Shown: positions 1-27,310 of the stretch, piece after piece
Layout: every line of letters starts with the position of its first letter
Numbering within the stretch: the stretch's first letter is position 1
Source of the DNA: Anoplopoma fimbria
Taxonomy: Eukaryota > Chordata > Actinopteri > Perciformes > Anoplopomatidae
Assembly (NCBI RefSeq): GCF_027596085.1
Contig: NC_072467.1
Coordinates: 2,157,361-2,221,360, forward strand
DNA: 64,000 bases
Direction: 5' to 3'
Translations under genes and position numbers: made by a program
The notes under the pieces: generated by a model
Told to the model about the DNA's origin: nothing
Database searches by the model: none
Seen by the model: only the letters and a program-made list of their open reading frames with translations

Positions 1-20
1 GTGTGTGTGTTTGTGTGTAA

Positions 21-4326
<4,306 letters not shown>

Positions 4327-5948
4327 GAGTGAGGTCGTAGAGGTCGTAGAGTTCGTAAGCCCGTTCGGGGGTCTGAGATGATGGTTAGGACTCCGGAGTG
4401 ATGGAGGGCAGCCTCGTCCCAACATGAACCCTGCTTCTCCCATCTTCCTCCTGCAGACATTCAGCTTGGACCACTCCTGGTAACACCGGGCCAGAACCTC
4501 TCCTCCCCTTCTCCACTTTGAGTTAACCCCCCTACCCACCCAACCACCTCCTCGTTTCGCTTGTTTTCTTTTTCTTTTCTACAAAGCCAGAGGACACCTT
4601 TTTGCATTTTCTTTTTTTTTATTTCAACTCATTTCAGGTATTTTATTTTTTCAAATAACACAAAGAAAAAAAAAATCTAAGAACTGAAGAAGTTGAAACA
4701 GTTTCTTTTTTTAAAGAACAGAAGATTTCGTTGCATTGGATGAAAGTTGCCTTCATTATTATTTATTGCTTTTAAACATGTATTTGCATAAGGAAATGAG
4801 AAGAGAAGAACAGCAATCGAGGAAGTTGATTTGTTATTAAAATGAAGGTGGAAGTGAGTTATGTTAGAATTGATAGGCCCTTTGCTGTGAAGTATATGTG
4901 ATGCAAAGTAGTATAACATCTTTTGATATTGGTTCATCCCCATCAGAACTCAACTAGACACAGCACAACATTATATTCACCTCAGCAGCAAAAAAACAGA
5001 ACAATTTGAAGGGAATAATGGTAAAGGTTGATGAAACAGAGAGCAGACTGGGTGATAACCAAATGCCTTTTTTGAGAAGATGTTGATGACAGAATTATGT
5101 GGATAGATAGAGAAACAGTTACACTTAAGTATACCCTGGTGTATTAAGTAAACTGTTGAAGAACAAAGAGTTGTTTTTCTAAGATATTTTTAGGGATACA
5201 GTAAAATAAACCAGTTCCAATAGTGTTATGTGACCCAGTAGTGTCAGCTGCGGTTAGAGAAATAATTATGAAAGCAAAGATTTGCTGGCACCAGTAGATG
5301 ATAGTCTAGATAGATGTGCAATGCTCATATGGTTTAAATAATTAAGTACTTTTGAATGTGCTCATTTGTTCAGTTGTTCTGTTATTTCTCCAATTAATTT
5401 TGATTTGCATTTTACATGAAGTTGAAATTCATCGAATTTCAATAATTTCTTTGTATGAAGAGTTTATGATTTATTTTGTTTCATATCAACCTTGCTCTTA
5501 AGGTTTATGTAACATGCTATATTATTATTATTAGAATAAGAATACTGATGTACTTTTTGTACAAATTAGTTTGTTTCCTAATATATATTGACAGGTTTTC
5601 CATGTATATTTTAACAGAACTGAAATGTTATTTTGTTATTGAAGATTAAATTATACCTTTTTTAGAGCCGTGTTTCAAGTAAGGTCAGAAGCATTTATGG
5701 AAATGTGGTAGTGGGGACTGAAAAACAGGGTTTTTATCCAGATCCACTCAACACTGATCACACCTCATCACTCCACCAGCAGTGAATCAGCCTTCAGTGT
5801 GCGGGCAATTTTAATGATCATTTTAATGACCATGTATTTGTACAGCATGAAATCTGGAGATATCATTATACAACCACAAATACCAAATAAGCTAAAAGCA
5901 CATTTCTCCATATCTTATTTTACTTGAAGAGTTTGGAAAAGTGACTGC

Positions 5949-6586
5949 GAGCCTGACCGATACTGCATGTTGTGACTTGTGACACTGGAATTCATTTTAA
6001 AAAGTAGGAAGCAAAACTAGAGCTCTAACGGTTATTTAAACAACTGAAAAAACTGAATTGGCAGCTATTTTGATAGTCAACTAATTGCCATTTATCAAGT
6101 AAAACTTTTCTGGTTTTAGCTCCTCCAATGTACAGATTTTTCAGATTTCTTTTATTCATTATTGTAAATTGAATATGTTTTGGTCTGGGCCTTTTGGTCG
6201 GATGTATTATGTCAACTTGGGTTCTGAGAAAATTATGATTATAAGGGGCACTTTTCACCATTTTCTGACAGTTCATTGCCCGAACAATTAATCGATCCCA
6301 AAAAATAATTTGAAAATGAATAGATAAATAAACATAACATTTGGTCAGTAGTAAATTAAGAATGGACAAATAAAAAACTAAGTATTTGGTGCAAGTCTGC
6401 TTGACGTACTGAAGTATGTAATGATGACATTTTCTGAAGTACCTTGTGCACATTTTTTTATTATATACAATAGTTACTTCCTTCCCTTTATTTTCATATC
6501 AGCCAAAATAAAAACATATACCACTATACCGGGGATAAGCCGATATTGAAACATAATATCTGCCCTTAGATTTGTCGGTCAGGCTC
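5949..6586. mobile_element. Nested DNA-transposon-like element with 12-bp terminal inverted repeats
   Basis: GAGCCTGACCGA at 5949-5960 is perfectly inverted as TCGGTCAGGCTC at 6575-6586, and CCGATATTG-type sequence sits just inside the right end. These ends resemble a common non-autonomous teleost repeat that starts with gagcctgaccgata. There is no transposase frame. Most of the interior (about 6019-6330) is a second repeat, listed separately. Confidence 0.6.
6019..6330. mobile_element. Degenerate teleost repeat of the CGATTAATCGAT-ended type, inserted in the element at 5949-6586
   Basis: It begins agctctaacggttat and ends with acaattaatcgatcccaaaaaataattt. In between are the blocks ttgaatatgttttggtctgg, ttttggtcgga and gcacttttcaccattttctg. 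These match from memory a very abundant teleost interspersed repeat with near-palindromic ends (..aacgattaat..). It is non-coding and heavily mutated, so it is old. Confidence 0.55.
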
Positions 6587-8982
6587 TAGGCTCTTCAGCC
6601 TCACAGCTCCAGGAAGCAATAACTGCCACGGCTGCTGGATTCTGGGTAAAATCAGTTTTTTGTATTGCGTGTCTACCTCCTGCACCAAGTGCAGGTGTAA
6701 CTGTGTCTGTGTGTAGGAATGGAGACAAGATTTAAAGGTGGTAGCTGTGAATGTTTAGACTGAGAGGAGATGTAAAAAATATGGGACTGTGAGGACTTTG
6801 AGAAAGGAAAAAAAAAAGGTAGAGAAGACTTGAGGGATGTCAAAGCACCTTAGCAAAAGGTTCTTTGTAAGTAGGATTTATAAAACAATTTGGTAAAGGA
6901 AGGCCCTCAGCGACTCATCACTCTAATGGCTGTACAGGGTTGCTTGTTTTTGGACTGCTATTTCAAACGCCACACTCTCATACCAGCACCTGCAGCTGCT
7001 CCACTGAACGCCCGATGGTGCTACCTTCTTTGTTTGCTTCTGTGTAATCCGAGCGTGTCACTCCTTGGCTAAATTGTAGTCCTGACCACAGAGTAGCACT
7101 CTGGCGTTGTGGCTGGATCCACTCCTGTAGCTCATTATCTTTCGATTATCCGTGGTGAAGGGAGCAGCACTGACATTTTCCCAGCAAGATGCTAGAGGGA
7201 ATATCTCATCATTAGAGCTATGTTGGCAAGAAAACTGTCCTACATACAGTGTAGGAGCTTATTTATGTCAAGTAATCATTTGTAACTCGGATACATCCAG
7301 TAAATAGCGATGCAAAGATGAAGCACATTTTTCCTAACTGGGTGGAGCAGGGTGGGCGGGTAGACTTTTTTTTTTGTTTGTATATTCATAATTCATTTTT
7401 ATTACTTCTTTACTGACATAAAGGACAACATGACTGACCACTCCAGCCAGGCTGACTTGTTAGCAGGACACTTTTAAAGGGTTAGTTTGTAAAGGTATTT
7501 TCTCGTACATCTATCAGCATTATGTAGCTTCAGTGGTCTCTCTGAACATGCCACAATTTGAAAAAAGAAAAAGGCAGCCTTATTCAAGGAGCAATAATTG
7601 TGAGAGCAAAAAGGTGTGATTTACAAATTTATGTATGAAAAAACCAACAAAGACTAAGTCAAATATGTCGTTTCTGTTTCTATAAAAGCACTCAACAATT
7701 TGTTGTTAATTCCTGTCTAACAATGACGTGCCCACTGAGACACTTGGTTTCTGTTGCATTCATTAATAACTTTTTTTAAATCAGTTTTCCATAGAGACCT
7801 CTTTTGTGGATGTTTGTTTTCTTTGCTGTTTCATTGTTAAGTGACAGATTGTTCCTTGTGCCTGGATCCTAACTCTGCAGTTAACCAAAGTGACAAAGAT
7901 GAAAGAATGGCGAACGAAAGACTCAACATGCCTAACAACTGTACCACAGACTACTCCATCTTAAATCTCCCAGGCCAAGAGGGAAAAAACAGTGTTCATC
8001 TCTGTCTGAAATTGTTTAAGCCTGCAGTCTGAATATCTTGATTTGTCTTTGAAGGTTTCCTATGACAAACTTGACTTTAATGTTACATTTCAGTTGCCGT
8101 GTCATGTTTACAAATTTTACAGTTCTTTTACTTCATGGGAGATTGCTGCAGTTTTGGCCAGATGTGACTTTTGACGAACGAGTGTGATTGTCATCCACGG
8201 TTTACGAATCAGAAAACAGCTGGTCCGTCCCTGATAAGAAGCAGAGAAGATAAAGCCATGCAAATAAAATGTGGTGCATTGGAAGTTGAAGCATAGATTA
8301 TTGTGTTTAAATTGAATACACAGGGGATGGACTCAATAATAGAAACACCCATGTTATGTAACAACCAAGCAACTAATCCTACTTTGGTGAAATATAAAGC
8401 AAAATGTTTTTATTAAGGCGGTGTCAAAGGGATGTTTTGGGTCATATCTGAGGTCTTACTTTGTGTTTTTTTCTTAAATAACTTGTTTTTGTTATTATGT
8501 CTATTATATGTTTTGCAAAACATTTTTCGGAAATCATCAGAAATCTTAATTATAGTCTCAAAAAACAAACACGTGTATGACATATTCAGGTCTTGAGTTT
8601 CAAATATTATCATTGGCTGTCCTTTTAGCATAACATTTTAATATTTTTGTTATTTATGTGATAAAAAAGAACTGCTTATTCAGTTTTAAGATCTGAATCA
8701 AGTGATTTATATACAATTGGCTACCTAAATTTCATTCCTGGCCTAAAACCCTGTCACATTAATGAGGATGACGCATGTGGAACTGAGGGGTTGATGTATT
8801 AAACTGGTCATAGCCGAAGGCATCTTGATCTGCTCTTTGACCTTCTGTCGGCTCCCGGTTGGCAGAACCTCACACAGTTGCACACACACGTCAATAAGTG
8901 TGTGTGCGGATATCCATGTCTGGTGGTGTGTTTTGTAGTCTGCATCGTTATCCTGGGATTGGAGATCGCTGTTTAATTACAT

Positions 8983-9046
8983 TATATATATATATATACA
9001 CACATACAAATAAATATATATATATAAATATATACATATATAAATC
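8983..9046. repeat. TA/CATA-rich low-complexity tract
   Basis: An imperfect run of TATATA, CACATACA and AAATATATA units lies shortly before the putative end of the frmd5 3' UTR. Confidence 0.85.
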
Positions 9047-9172
9047 CATGTGCCAAATCCAGCTCTTGTTCATTCTGATCCATTCCGAACCCATGTTTGT
9101 ACTGTAACCTTCTGTACAAGTCAGTATAAAATATTGTTTCTCTCCAGTAGTCCCTTGTAACTGGTGCCATTA

Positions 9173-9178
9173 AATAAA
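9173..9178 (+). terminator. Poly(A) signal, probable frmd5 3' end
   Basis: AATAAA in ccattAAATAAAAC, with a second AATAAA about 18 bp downstream. It is the last strong + strand signal before blm transcript territory, whose own end maps about 100 bp further on. Confidence 0.5.
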
Positions 9179-9294
9179 ACAATTCAAACTTGAAATAAAC
9201 ATTGCTTAAAAACACGATGTGGCTCTCTTTGGCTTTGTGATACAACACAAATTCAACACACAGCTTGCTTTTCTCTAGCAAAAAAAAAAAAGAC

Positions 9295-9300
9295 TTTAAT
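9295..9300 (-). terminator. Poly(A) signal variant ATTAAA, probable blm 3' end
   Basis: Plus-strand TTTAAT reads ATTAAA on the minus strand, about 190 bp beyond the blm stop codon at 9489. This implies a short blm 3' UTR and cleavage near 9275-9285. Confidence 0.45.
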
Positions 9301-9488
9301 ATATATAAAAAAAAAACTGACAATTTACAAAAATGACAATAACTGTACAGAACATAAATATACAATTTTAGAAGTTTAAATAAACAGCTGGGACATCACT
9401 GGTAAATACAACCATTAACGACATCAACTATTTAAAAGTGTAGTGAAAAAGTACTTTGCTTTCCGATAAGTCGGATCAGAAGCCGGTC

Positions 9489-17646
<8,158 letters not shown>

Positions 17647-17749
17647 TGTCTGAAAGAGGAACTTTCCTCCAGCAGCCTCTCTCTGCAGCAGCGTGAGGTA
17701 AACACACAGACAGAGGATTTTGCGCCCATTCCACAAGCTCCTCCTCCTT

Positions 17750-17754
17750 ATTGG
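17750..17754 (-). promoter_or_regulatory. Inverted CCAAT box upstream of blm
   Basis: Plus-strand ATTGG (CCAAT on the blm strand) lies 104 bp upstream of the blm ATG, next to a GGAGGAGG stretch. This placement is typical of TATA-less cell-cycle gene promoters. Confidence 0.4.
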
Positions 17755-17762
17755 CCAGAGGA

Positions 17763-17781
17763 GGATTCTGGGAAATGTAGT
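17763..17781 (-). promoter_or_regulatory. ZNF143/Staf-type promoter motif of blm
   Basis: On the blm strand the sequence reads ACTACATTTCCCAGAATCC. It matches the ACTACAnnTCCCAGnAT core recognised by ZNF143 (Staf), which is common just upstream of vertebrate housekeeping and DNA-repair genes. It sits about 120 bp upstream of the ATG and just upstream of the CCAAT box. No binding data are available here. Confidence 0.5.
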
Positions 17782-17977
17782 TTTTACGAGATGGATAACA
17801 AACACCCTAAAAGTTGAGGTGTGTAGTGATTGGGAATTATTATATTATGACACTGAGGTAGAGGGATGTAAAAACACCAAATTGTAAAACCTTTGTTAAC
17901 CCAAAATATTGTTGTAGTTTGAGTTATATTCAGTATTTTAAAGAGGCCTTTGAACCAAAAAAGGACTCTTGGCAGGT

Positions 17978-18865
17978 CAGGTAAAATAAGATAGTCCTTT
18001 ATTAGTCCTGTCCTGTTTTTTCTCCCTGTTAAAGGGGTTTTTTAGGGGAGTTTTTCCTGTGCCGATGTGAGGGAAGGACAGAGGATGTGAGGGTGTAAGG
18101 ACAGAGGATGTGAGGGTGTAAGGACAGAGTGAGGGTCTAAGGACAGAGGAGGTGAGGGTAAGGACAGAGGGGTGAGGGTCTAAGGACAGAGGATGTGAGG
18201 GTGTAAGGACAGAGATGTGAGGGTGTAAGGACAGGAGCCAGTGAGGGTCTAAGGACAGAGGATGTGAGGGTGTAAGGACAGAGGATGTGAGGGTGTAAGG
18301 ACAGAGATGTGAGGGTGTAAGGACAGAGGATGTGAGGGTGTAAGGACAGAGGATGTGAGGGTGTAAGGACAGAGGATGTGAGGGTGTAAGGACAGAGGAT
18401 GTGAGGGTGTAAGGACAGAGGAGGTGAGGGTCTAAGGACAGAGGAGGTGAGGGTGTAAGGACAGAGGAGGTGAGGGTCTAAGGACAGAGGATGTGAGGGT
18501 CTAAGGACAGAGGATGTGAGGGTCTAAGGACAGAGGATGTGAGGGTGTAAGGACAGAGGATGTGAGGGTGTAAGGACAGAGATGTGAGGGTGTAAGGACA
18601 GAGGAGGTGAGGGTGTAAGGACAGAGGATGTGAGGGTCTAAGGACAGAGGATGTGAGGGTCTAAGGACAGAGGATGTCGCATGTGTACAGATTGTAAAGC
18701 CCTCTGAGGCAAATTTGTAATTTGTGATTCTGGGCTATACAAAATAAACTGAATTGAATTGAATTGAATTGAATTAAATTAGGAAATTTACAGGATTACA
18801 GCAGCATAGGTTATAGTGCAAACAAGAGACACAAGATAAAAGGAAATAAAATTATTAAAAAAAGT
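17978..18865. mobile_element. Repeat-in-repeat: LINE 3' fragment split by a second teleost repeat
   Basis: The outer repeat's left part (ataagatagtcctttattag, to about 18008) and right part (aggaaatttacagg...gcagcatagg, from about 18780) match contiguous parts of the fragment at 17056-17275. The intervening 18009-18779 is another common fish repeat. It runs ctccctgttaaaggggtttt, then tttttcctgtgccgatgtgagg, then acagattgtaaagccctctg, then ctatacaaaataaactg, then a GAATT tandem tail (about 18750-18776). Its internal gatgtgaggg...aggacagag segment has expanded into the minisatellite listed next. Confidence 0.6.
18064..18677. repeat. Approximately 23-bp minisatellite (about 27 units)
   Basis: The unit is gatgtgagggtgtaaggacagag, with variants (gtctaagg for gtgtaagg, gagg for gatg, and 1-4 bp deletions). 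The array occupies about 610 bp and is bounded by single-copy flanks of the host repeat (gtttttcctgtgcc on the left, tcgcatgtgtacagattg on the right). It therefore arose by amplification within the transposable element. Confidence 0.9.
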
Positions 18866-19350
18866 AATTATGAAGGTCTTGTCTGTTGTTGTCTGTCTTG
18901 ATACAATAGTCAAATGTACCTTGAATTAGAGGTTAAGTTAAATTGCATTTCATGTTTGCAGCAAAGTTAATCTTACCCGTCATAGAGGAATAAAACATTT
19001 TTAATGTTAATGTGTACACTCTCTTTCTAGAGTTTTATTTTTTTATGTTATCATTCGTATTACTATAGCCAGCCATCATATTTGGGTACTATGCTAGTGC
19101 AGACAGGTGCAATATATTTGAAATGAAAGACTCAAAGAACAAAATCCTATATATTTTATTTATTCATCATGCATGAATTAAATGTTTGGTACTTGAGTGA
19201 TCATTTTAGATTAGTTGATTCATCTTGAAATTACTTGATGCATAGTGTAAAAGCCCTTTGTTCATGAAAGCACAGTAGGCTACTGGTTATATAAAAGTCA
19301 CATGCTTGGCTCTCTTTTCAGCCCTTTTGCGGTTTGCTAACATGCGGAAA

Positions 19351-23207
<3,857 letters not shown>

Positions 23208-23243
23208 CGTGATCAAGCTTCAGACAACAACAGCAGAGGAGGT

Positions 23244-23259
23244 GAAACTGAAATGAAAG
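23244..23259 (+). promoter_or_regulatory. ISRE/IRF-like element upstream of ctsh
   Basis: GAAACTGAAATGAAAG lies 37-52 bp upstream of the ctsh ATG. GAAACTGAAA fits the GAAANNGAAA interferon-stimulated response element core, and a third GAAA extends it. It could be in the promoter or the 5' UTR because the transcription start is unknown. Confidence 0.35.
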
Positions 23260-23772
23260 GAGGAGAAGTCAGGCGGTGAAGGGCTGCCTATTCAAAACAC
23301 ACATACCAGCGAATGAATCAACCAATCAGGGTCAAACATAGCTCATAAGCTGAAGGGAGGTTTTACTTCTCTATTCAGGCATTTTTTTTAAATCATATTT
23401 TTGTTCCTATGTCTCCACATACGAAAACAAATATACTCAAAATGCTCTCTTCTAAATGTAAAGGTATAATGAAGTGATAATGGTCAATCTTTGTACATGT
23501 TAGGTCAGTGGTTATTTAATAGTTGGATACGTTATTTTTTTCTCCCATAAATAACTAAACTAAGTAAACTGTGCACACAATGGGTGACATCAAGCCTTAA
23601 TTAATCAAGTGTACTGACTAGTGTCCAACAACCAGTCAATACCAGTCCAGATCAACAATAAACTGGACTGGACACACAACACTGACGCCCTCTACAGGAA
23701 AGGACAGAGCAGGCTGTTCTTCCTGAGGAGGCCGAGGTCCTTCAATGTGTGCAATAAACTGCTCAAGGCATT

Positions 23773-24137
23773 CTACCAGTCTGTGGTAACCAGCGCCCTC
23801 TTCTTCTACCAGTCTGTGGTAGCCAGTGCCCTCTTCTTCTACCAGTCTGTGGTAGCCAGTGCCCTCTTCTTCTACCAGTCTGTGGTAGCCAGTGCCCTCT
23901 TCTTCTACCAGTCTGTGGTAGCCAGTGCCCTCTTCTTCTACCAGTCTTCTTCTTCTACCAGTCTGTGGTACCAGTGCCCTCTTCTTCTACCCAGTGCCCT
24001 CTTCTTCTACCAGTACCAGTCTGTGGCCAGTGCCCTCTTCTTCTACCAGTCTGTGGTAGCCAGCGCCCCTCTTCTTCTACCAGTCTGTGGTAGCCATCTC
24101 TTCTTCTACCAGTCTGTGGTAGCCAGCGCCCTCTTCT
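23773..24137. repeat. 33-bp in-frame tandem repeat inside the LINE RT remnant
   Basis: The unit encodes FYQSVVASALF and repeats five times almost perfectly, then continues as scrambled partial units (some of 10-25 bp). Because 33 is a multiple of three, the frame stays open through the first copies. Confidence 0.9.
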
Positions 24138-24519
24138 TGCTGTGTAGCGTGCTGGGGTGGTGGCATCAGGACTGGAGATGCCAACAAGCTCAACAAGCTG
24201 GTGAGGAAAGCCAGCTCTGTGGTGGGTCTGGAGCTGGACAGTCTGGAGTCAGTGGGTGAGAGGAGGATGAAGGCCAAACTCGGAGCCATCCTGGACAATC
24301 CCTCTCACCCTCTCCATGAGGAACTGTGGCAGCTGGGCAGCTCTTTCAGCCATCGGCTGATTCTACCACAGAGCAGGACGGAGCTTCAGACGCTCATTTG
24401 TGCCCACTGCCATCAGACTGTACAACAACAGCGGAGACCACAGTCTGTCATCATGCTGACCAGGCGCCCACTGTACATTTTTATTCCTGTTCTATCTTTA
24501 TTTTGTTGTATAGTCCTGT

Positions 24520-24795
24520 TTTATTGTCTGTGTAGTTGTATAGTATTTATTTATTGTCTGTGTAGTTGTATAGTATGTGTATTTATTGTCTGTGTAGTTG
24601 TATATATGTGTATTTATTGTCTGTGTAGTTGTATAGTATGTGTATTTATTGTCTGTGTAGTTGTATAGTATGTGTATTTATTGTCTGTGTAGTTGTATAG
24701 TATGTGTATTTATTGTCTGTGTAGTTGTATAGTATGTGTATTTATTGTCTGTGTAGTTGTATAGTATGTGTATTTATTGTCTGTGTCTGTGTAGT
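24520..24795. repeat. 32-bp tandem repeat in the LINE 3' UTR
   Basis: The unit combines tgtgtatttattgtctgtg and tagttgtatagta. About eight copies lie just before the LINE end (gagctgctgcaacacttg). Confidence 0.9.
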
Positions 24796-26799
24796 TGAGC
24801 TGCTGCAACACTTGAATTTCCCCCATGGGGATCAATAAAGGAATATAATAATAATAATACATACCTTAAAAAGTCATTAAACCATTTTAATGTTCACTTA
24901 TATTAAATATAATATTTTAGGTAAATTCGCCCCAAAACCAACAAAAGTAACAAAATCTGCTTGTTATGAAAAGGGAAACCTGTGTCAGAATTTTAGTTGT
25001 AGTTTATATTGTTGTCATATTTTCCTATCTGAACTTGTTTTTGATTAAACTGCCTCAAACCTTGAAATCTTGGGGCCAAGTAAGCATAGCATTGTGTTGG
25101 GGGCAAATCATAAGGAGGGGGCTTAAAAACAATGTTATGCCCCAGGCCAGGTTCATCCAGTCAGCATTTATACCATAATTTGGGATTAGAATACATACAA
25201 AATAAACGAATATGAAGAGATAACAAACCCTGACTGTAATTGGGACCTCCACACATAAAAATGAGTGATTTTCAATTCATTGTGAAACTCTGTAAGTGAC
25301 TAGTTATATCCTGACGGTACTTATCTTGTTACAATCTGAGTGAGAATTATGTCAACAGATAGATGATCTACAAAAACACTTGAGACAAAATGCCCCTGAT
25401 ATAAAATGGATTTATTAGCAAGAGGTTACTGGGAACATATGTTTGTTTATTTGTTGTTGTTATTATCATCATCATATATTGTCTTTTGTTGTCTTTTCAT
25501 TTTTTTCTTACAAAACTTGTAATATTTCTTAAGGTGTGGAAACATGAGGGTTGAAAGATAATTTTCATACCACTGGGTATTGCTAACAGCAAAATGTTTA
25601 TTTGTTGATATACCTTTTATAAGAGTATGTGCGTGTATAAGTGTATACAGTATAAGTATATAGTAGTATTCTGTTTGTGAAGGTGTTGCATGCCTGCCAC
25701 ATGAGCTTCAAAAGTGTACTGTACATACATAGTAAAAATACATACAAATATTCACAGAATAAGCACTACATTACTATATTCCTGCTAACAGAAATGGTTA
25801 TAGACAGGATTACAGTATAAATGCAAAACACTTTGAAGTTGTCTCCTACCTCTAAATCATGGTTTCAGGACTACACGGTTGTAGCGTTTCTTGTTCAAGC
25901 TTGAGATACAACTTTTTTTTTTGAAAGGGTTACACTGTTCCACATTGAGAAATATGCAGGGTTGCATGTACAAAATGTACAGCACATCTCAGTGAGGTGA
26001 ATTAACAACAAAGTACAAAATACTTTCCCATGTTCATATAAAGAGCAGGTCACTCTCTCTTATACTACTACAAAAATAGTGTTTGAATGCTGCAGGCAGA
26101 GGTCATTCACATACGTTTTTATCATAGTTTTAAACAGCAATGCATATAACAGAGTGATATACAGTCACGTTCCACAATCACTGGAACAGCAAAAAGGACA
26201 GATTGTCTTTTAATTACAGAAGAGCAAAACCTTTTTACTCTACAGAATCATCGCCAAACCTGAAGGTACAACATTTTCCAACGCATGTGATCTTTTATAC
26301 GAGTTGAACTAAAATCCAAGAAACACAAAATTTGAACATAGAACTCACTGTACTGTATTTGTCTATTTTAAGTGTAATGGTAAATTCAGATGCCCAATGC
26401 TTCACCTTAAATCACAGCAATCTGAAAAGATTCAATCTCTCTTTATCACTGATTAGATCAAATAAACTGAGGTGAGTTTGGGTACCTTGTGTGACCCGAG
26501 GCTAAGAGGAAGAGTGTATTGCTTTACAACAAATAAAAAGACACTTAACATTTGGTCGATTTTAGGTTATTGAGGATTTGTTTAGAGCAGAGGTGCCCAC
26601 TCCCTGTGGACTGTAACCGGCCCTCGGAAAAATTGCAACAGGGGAATGAAGAAACTGTGCTTCTGCAAAAAAAAACATAATTATATAGAATGCCTGTTCA
26701 GCATTTGTCATCAGCCCCGTCATGTTTTTAATCAACAATAAATATATTTTTTTGCTGTAATAGCAGCATGACTACAGCTTTTGTATGGATTGCACTGAA

Positions 26800-27310
26800 A
26801 CTTAGTACAAATTAGTGCTGCCCCATCCTAGTCAATTCGTCAATTAATCGGCTGTCTTGCACTTAGTTAACAAAGATTTATTTTGTCAATAACGATTTAA
26901 CTATTCAATCAACTAAGAAAGTAGTCAACAAATCGTATAAATTTTGACTAAGAATTTATTTGGACCAAGACAGCCCTAAAACAAATATCCACAATTTCCA
27001 GAGGATAGAGCTTCATTGATCCCTTGACTTTTTCCTGTTGCGCCACCATGAGGTTCACAGATTTGATGGATCACCATGAAAATTTGCATGGACTTTCATG
27101 TCCCACTCAGGATGAAATCTAATAATTTTGGTGATCCCCTGACTTTTCATCTAGAGCCATCATCAGGTCAAAATTTTAAAATACTTAATTATCAAATAAT
27201 TGAAACCCATCTTAAAACAGCCTTAGCTGTACTTTGTGTTTGGTGCTAAGTAGCAAATGTTAGCACGCTATCCCACTAAACAAAGATGATAATCATAAGC
27301 ATGTTAGCAT
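26800..27310. repeat. Degenerate teleost interspersed repeats
   Basis: 26815-26975 carries cgtcaattaatcgg and taacgatttaactattc-type palindromic blocks, related to the element at 6019-6330. 27010-27175 carries gcgccaccatgaggttcac, ttggtgatcccctgac and catctagagccatcatcagg, familiar blocks of a common non-coding fish repeat. Boundaries are approximate. Confidence 0.5.

Larger units (their letters stand above)
4327..9200 (+). other. frmd5 3' UTR / downstream region
   Basis: This AT-rich stretch after the frmd5 stop has no convincing reading frame. A poly(A) signal AATAAA at 9173-9178, followed by another in GAAATAAAC near 9191, makes a UTR of about 4.85 kb possible. Earlier AATAAA copies (near 5206, 8267 and 9011) could give shorter ends. 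The stretch contains the nested repeat at 5949-6586 and TA-rich DNA near 8983-9046. Short open frames here show no family resemblance. Confidence 0.55.
17647..19350. other. blm-ctsh intergenic region
   Basis: This region holds the blm promoter (first ~200 bp), the nested repeat and minisatellite at about 17978-18865, and then about 480 bp of AT-rich DNA up to the ctsh stop, which presumably includes the ctsh 3' UTR. No additional gene is seen. Confidence 0.7.
23621..24855 (+). mobile_element. 3'-terminal fragment of a non-LTR retrotransposon (LINE), decayed
   Basis: Translation gives typical C-terminal reverse-transcriptase-region sequence: LDWTHNTDALYRKGQSRLFF then RRPRSFNVCNKLLKAFYQS, and after an internal array NKLVRKASSVVGLELDSLES and ILDNPSHPLHEELW. 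It ends with a teleost LINE terminus (aatttcccccatggggatca ataaagg) and a short AAT-type tail (24845-24857). There is no upstream endonuclease or palm domain, and the frame is broken by the tandem expansions. It resembles L2/Rex-like fish elements, but I cannot assign the clade. Confidence 0.7.

Noticed and set aside
7841..8032. A 63-codon plus-strand frame in the frmd5 3' region
   Set aside because: Short, AT-rich, no recognised motif, and inside a probable UTR.
18064..18677. CRISPR-like series of direct repeats
   Set aside because: Units are directly adjacent with no unique spacers, vary in length, and lie in a eukaryotic transposable element; this is a minisatellite.
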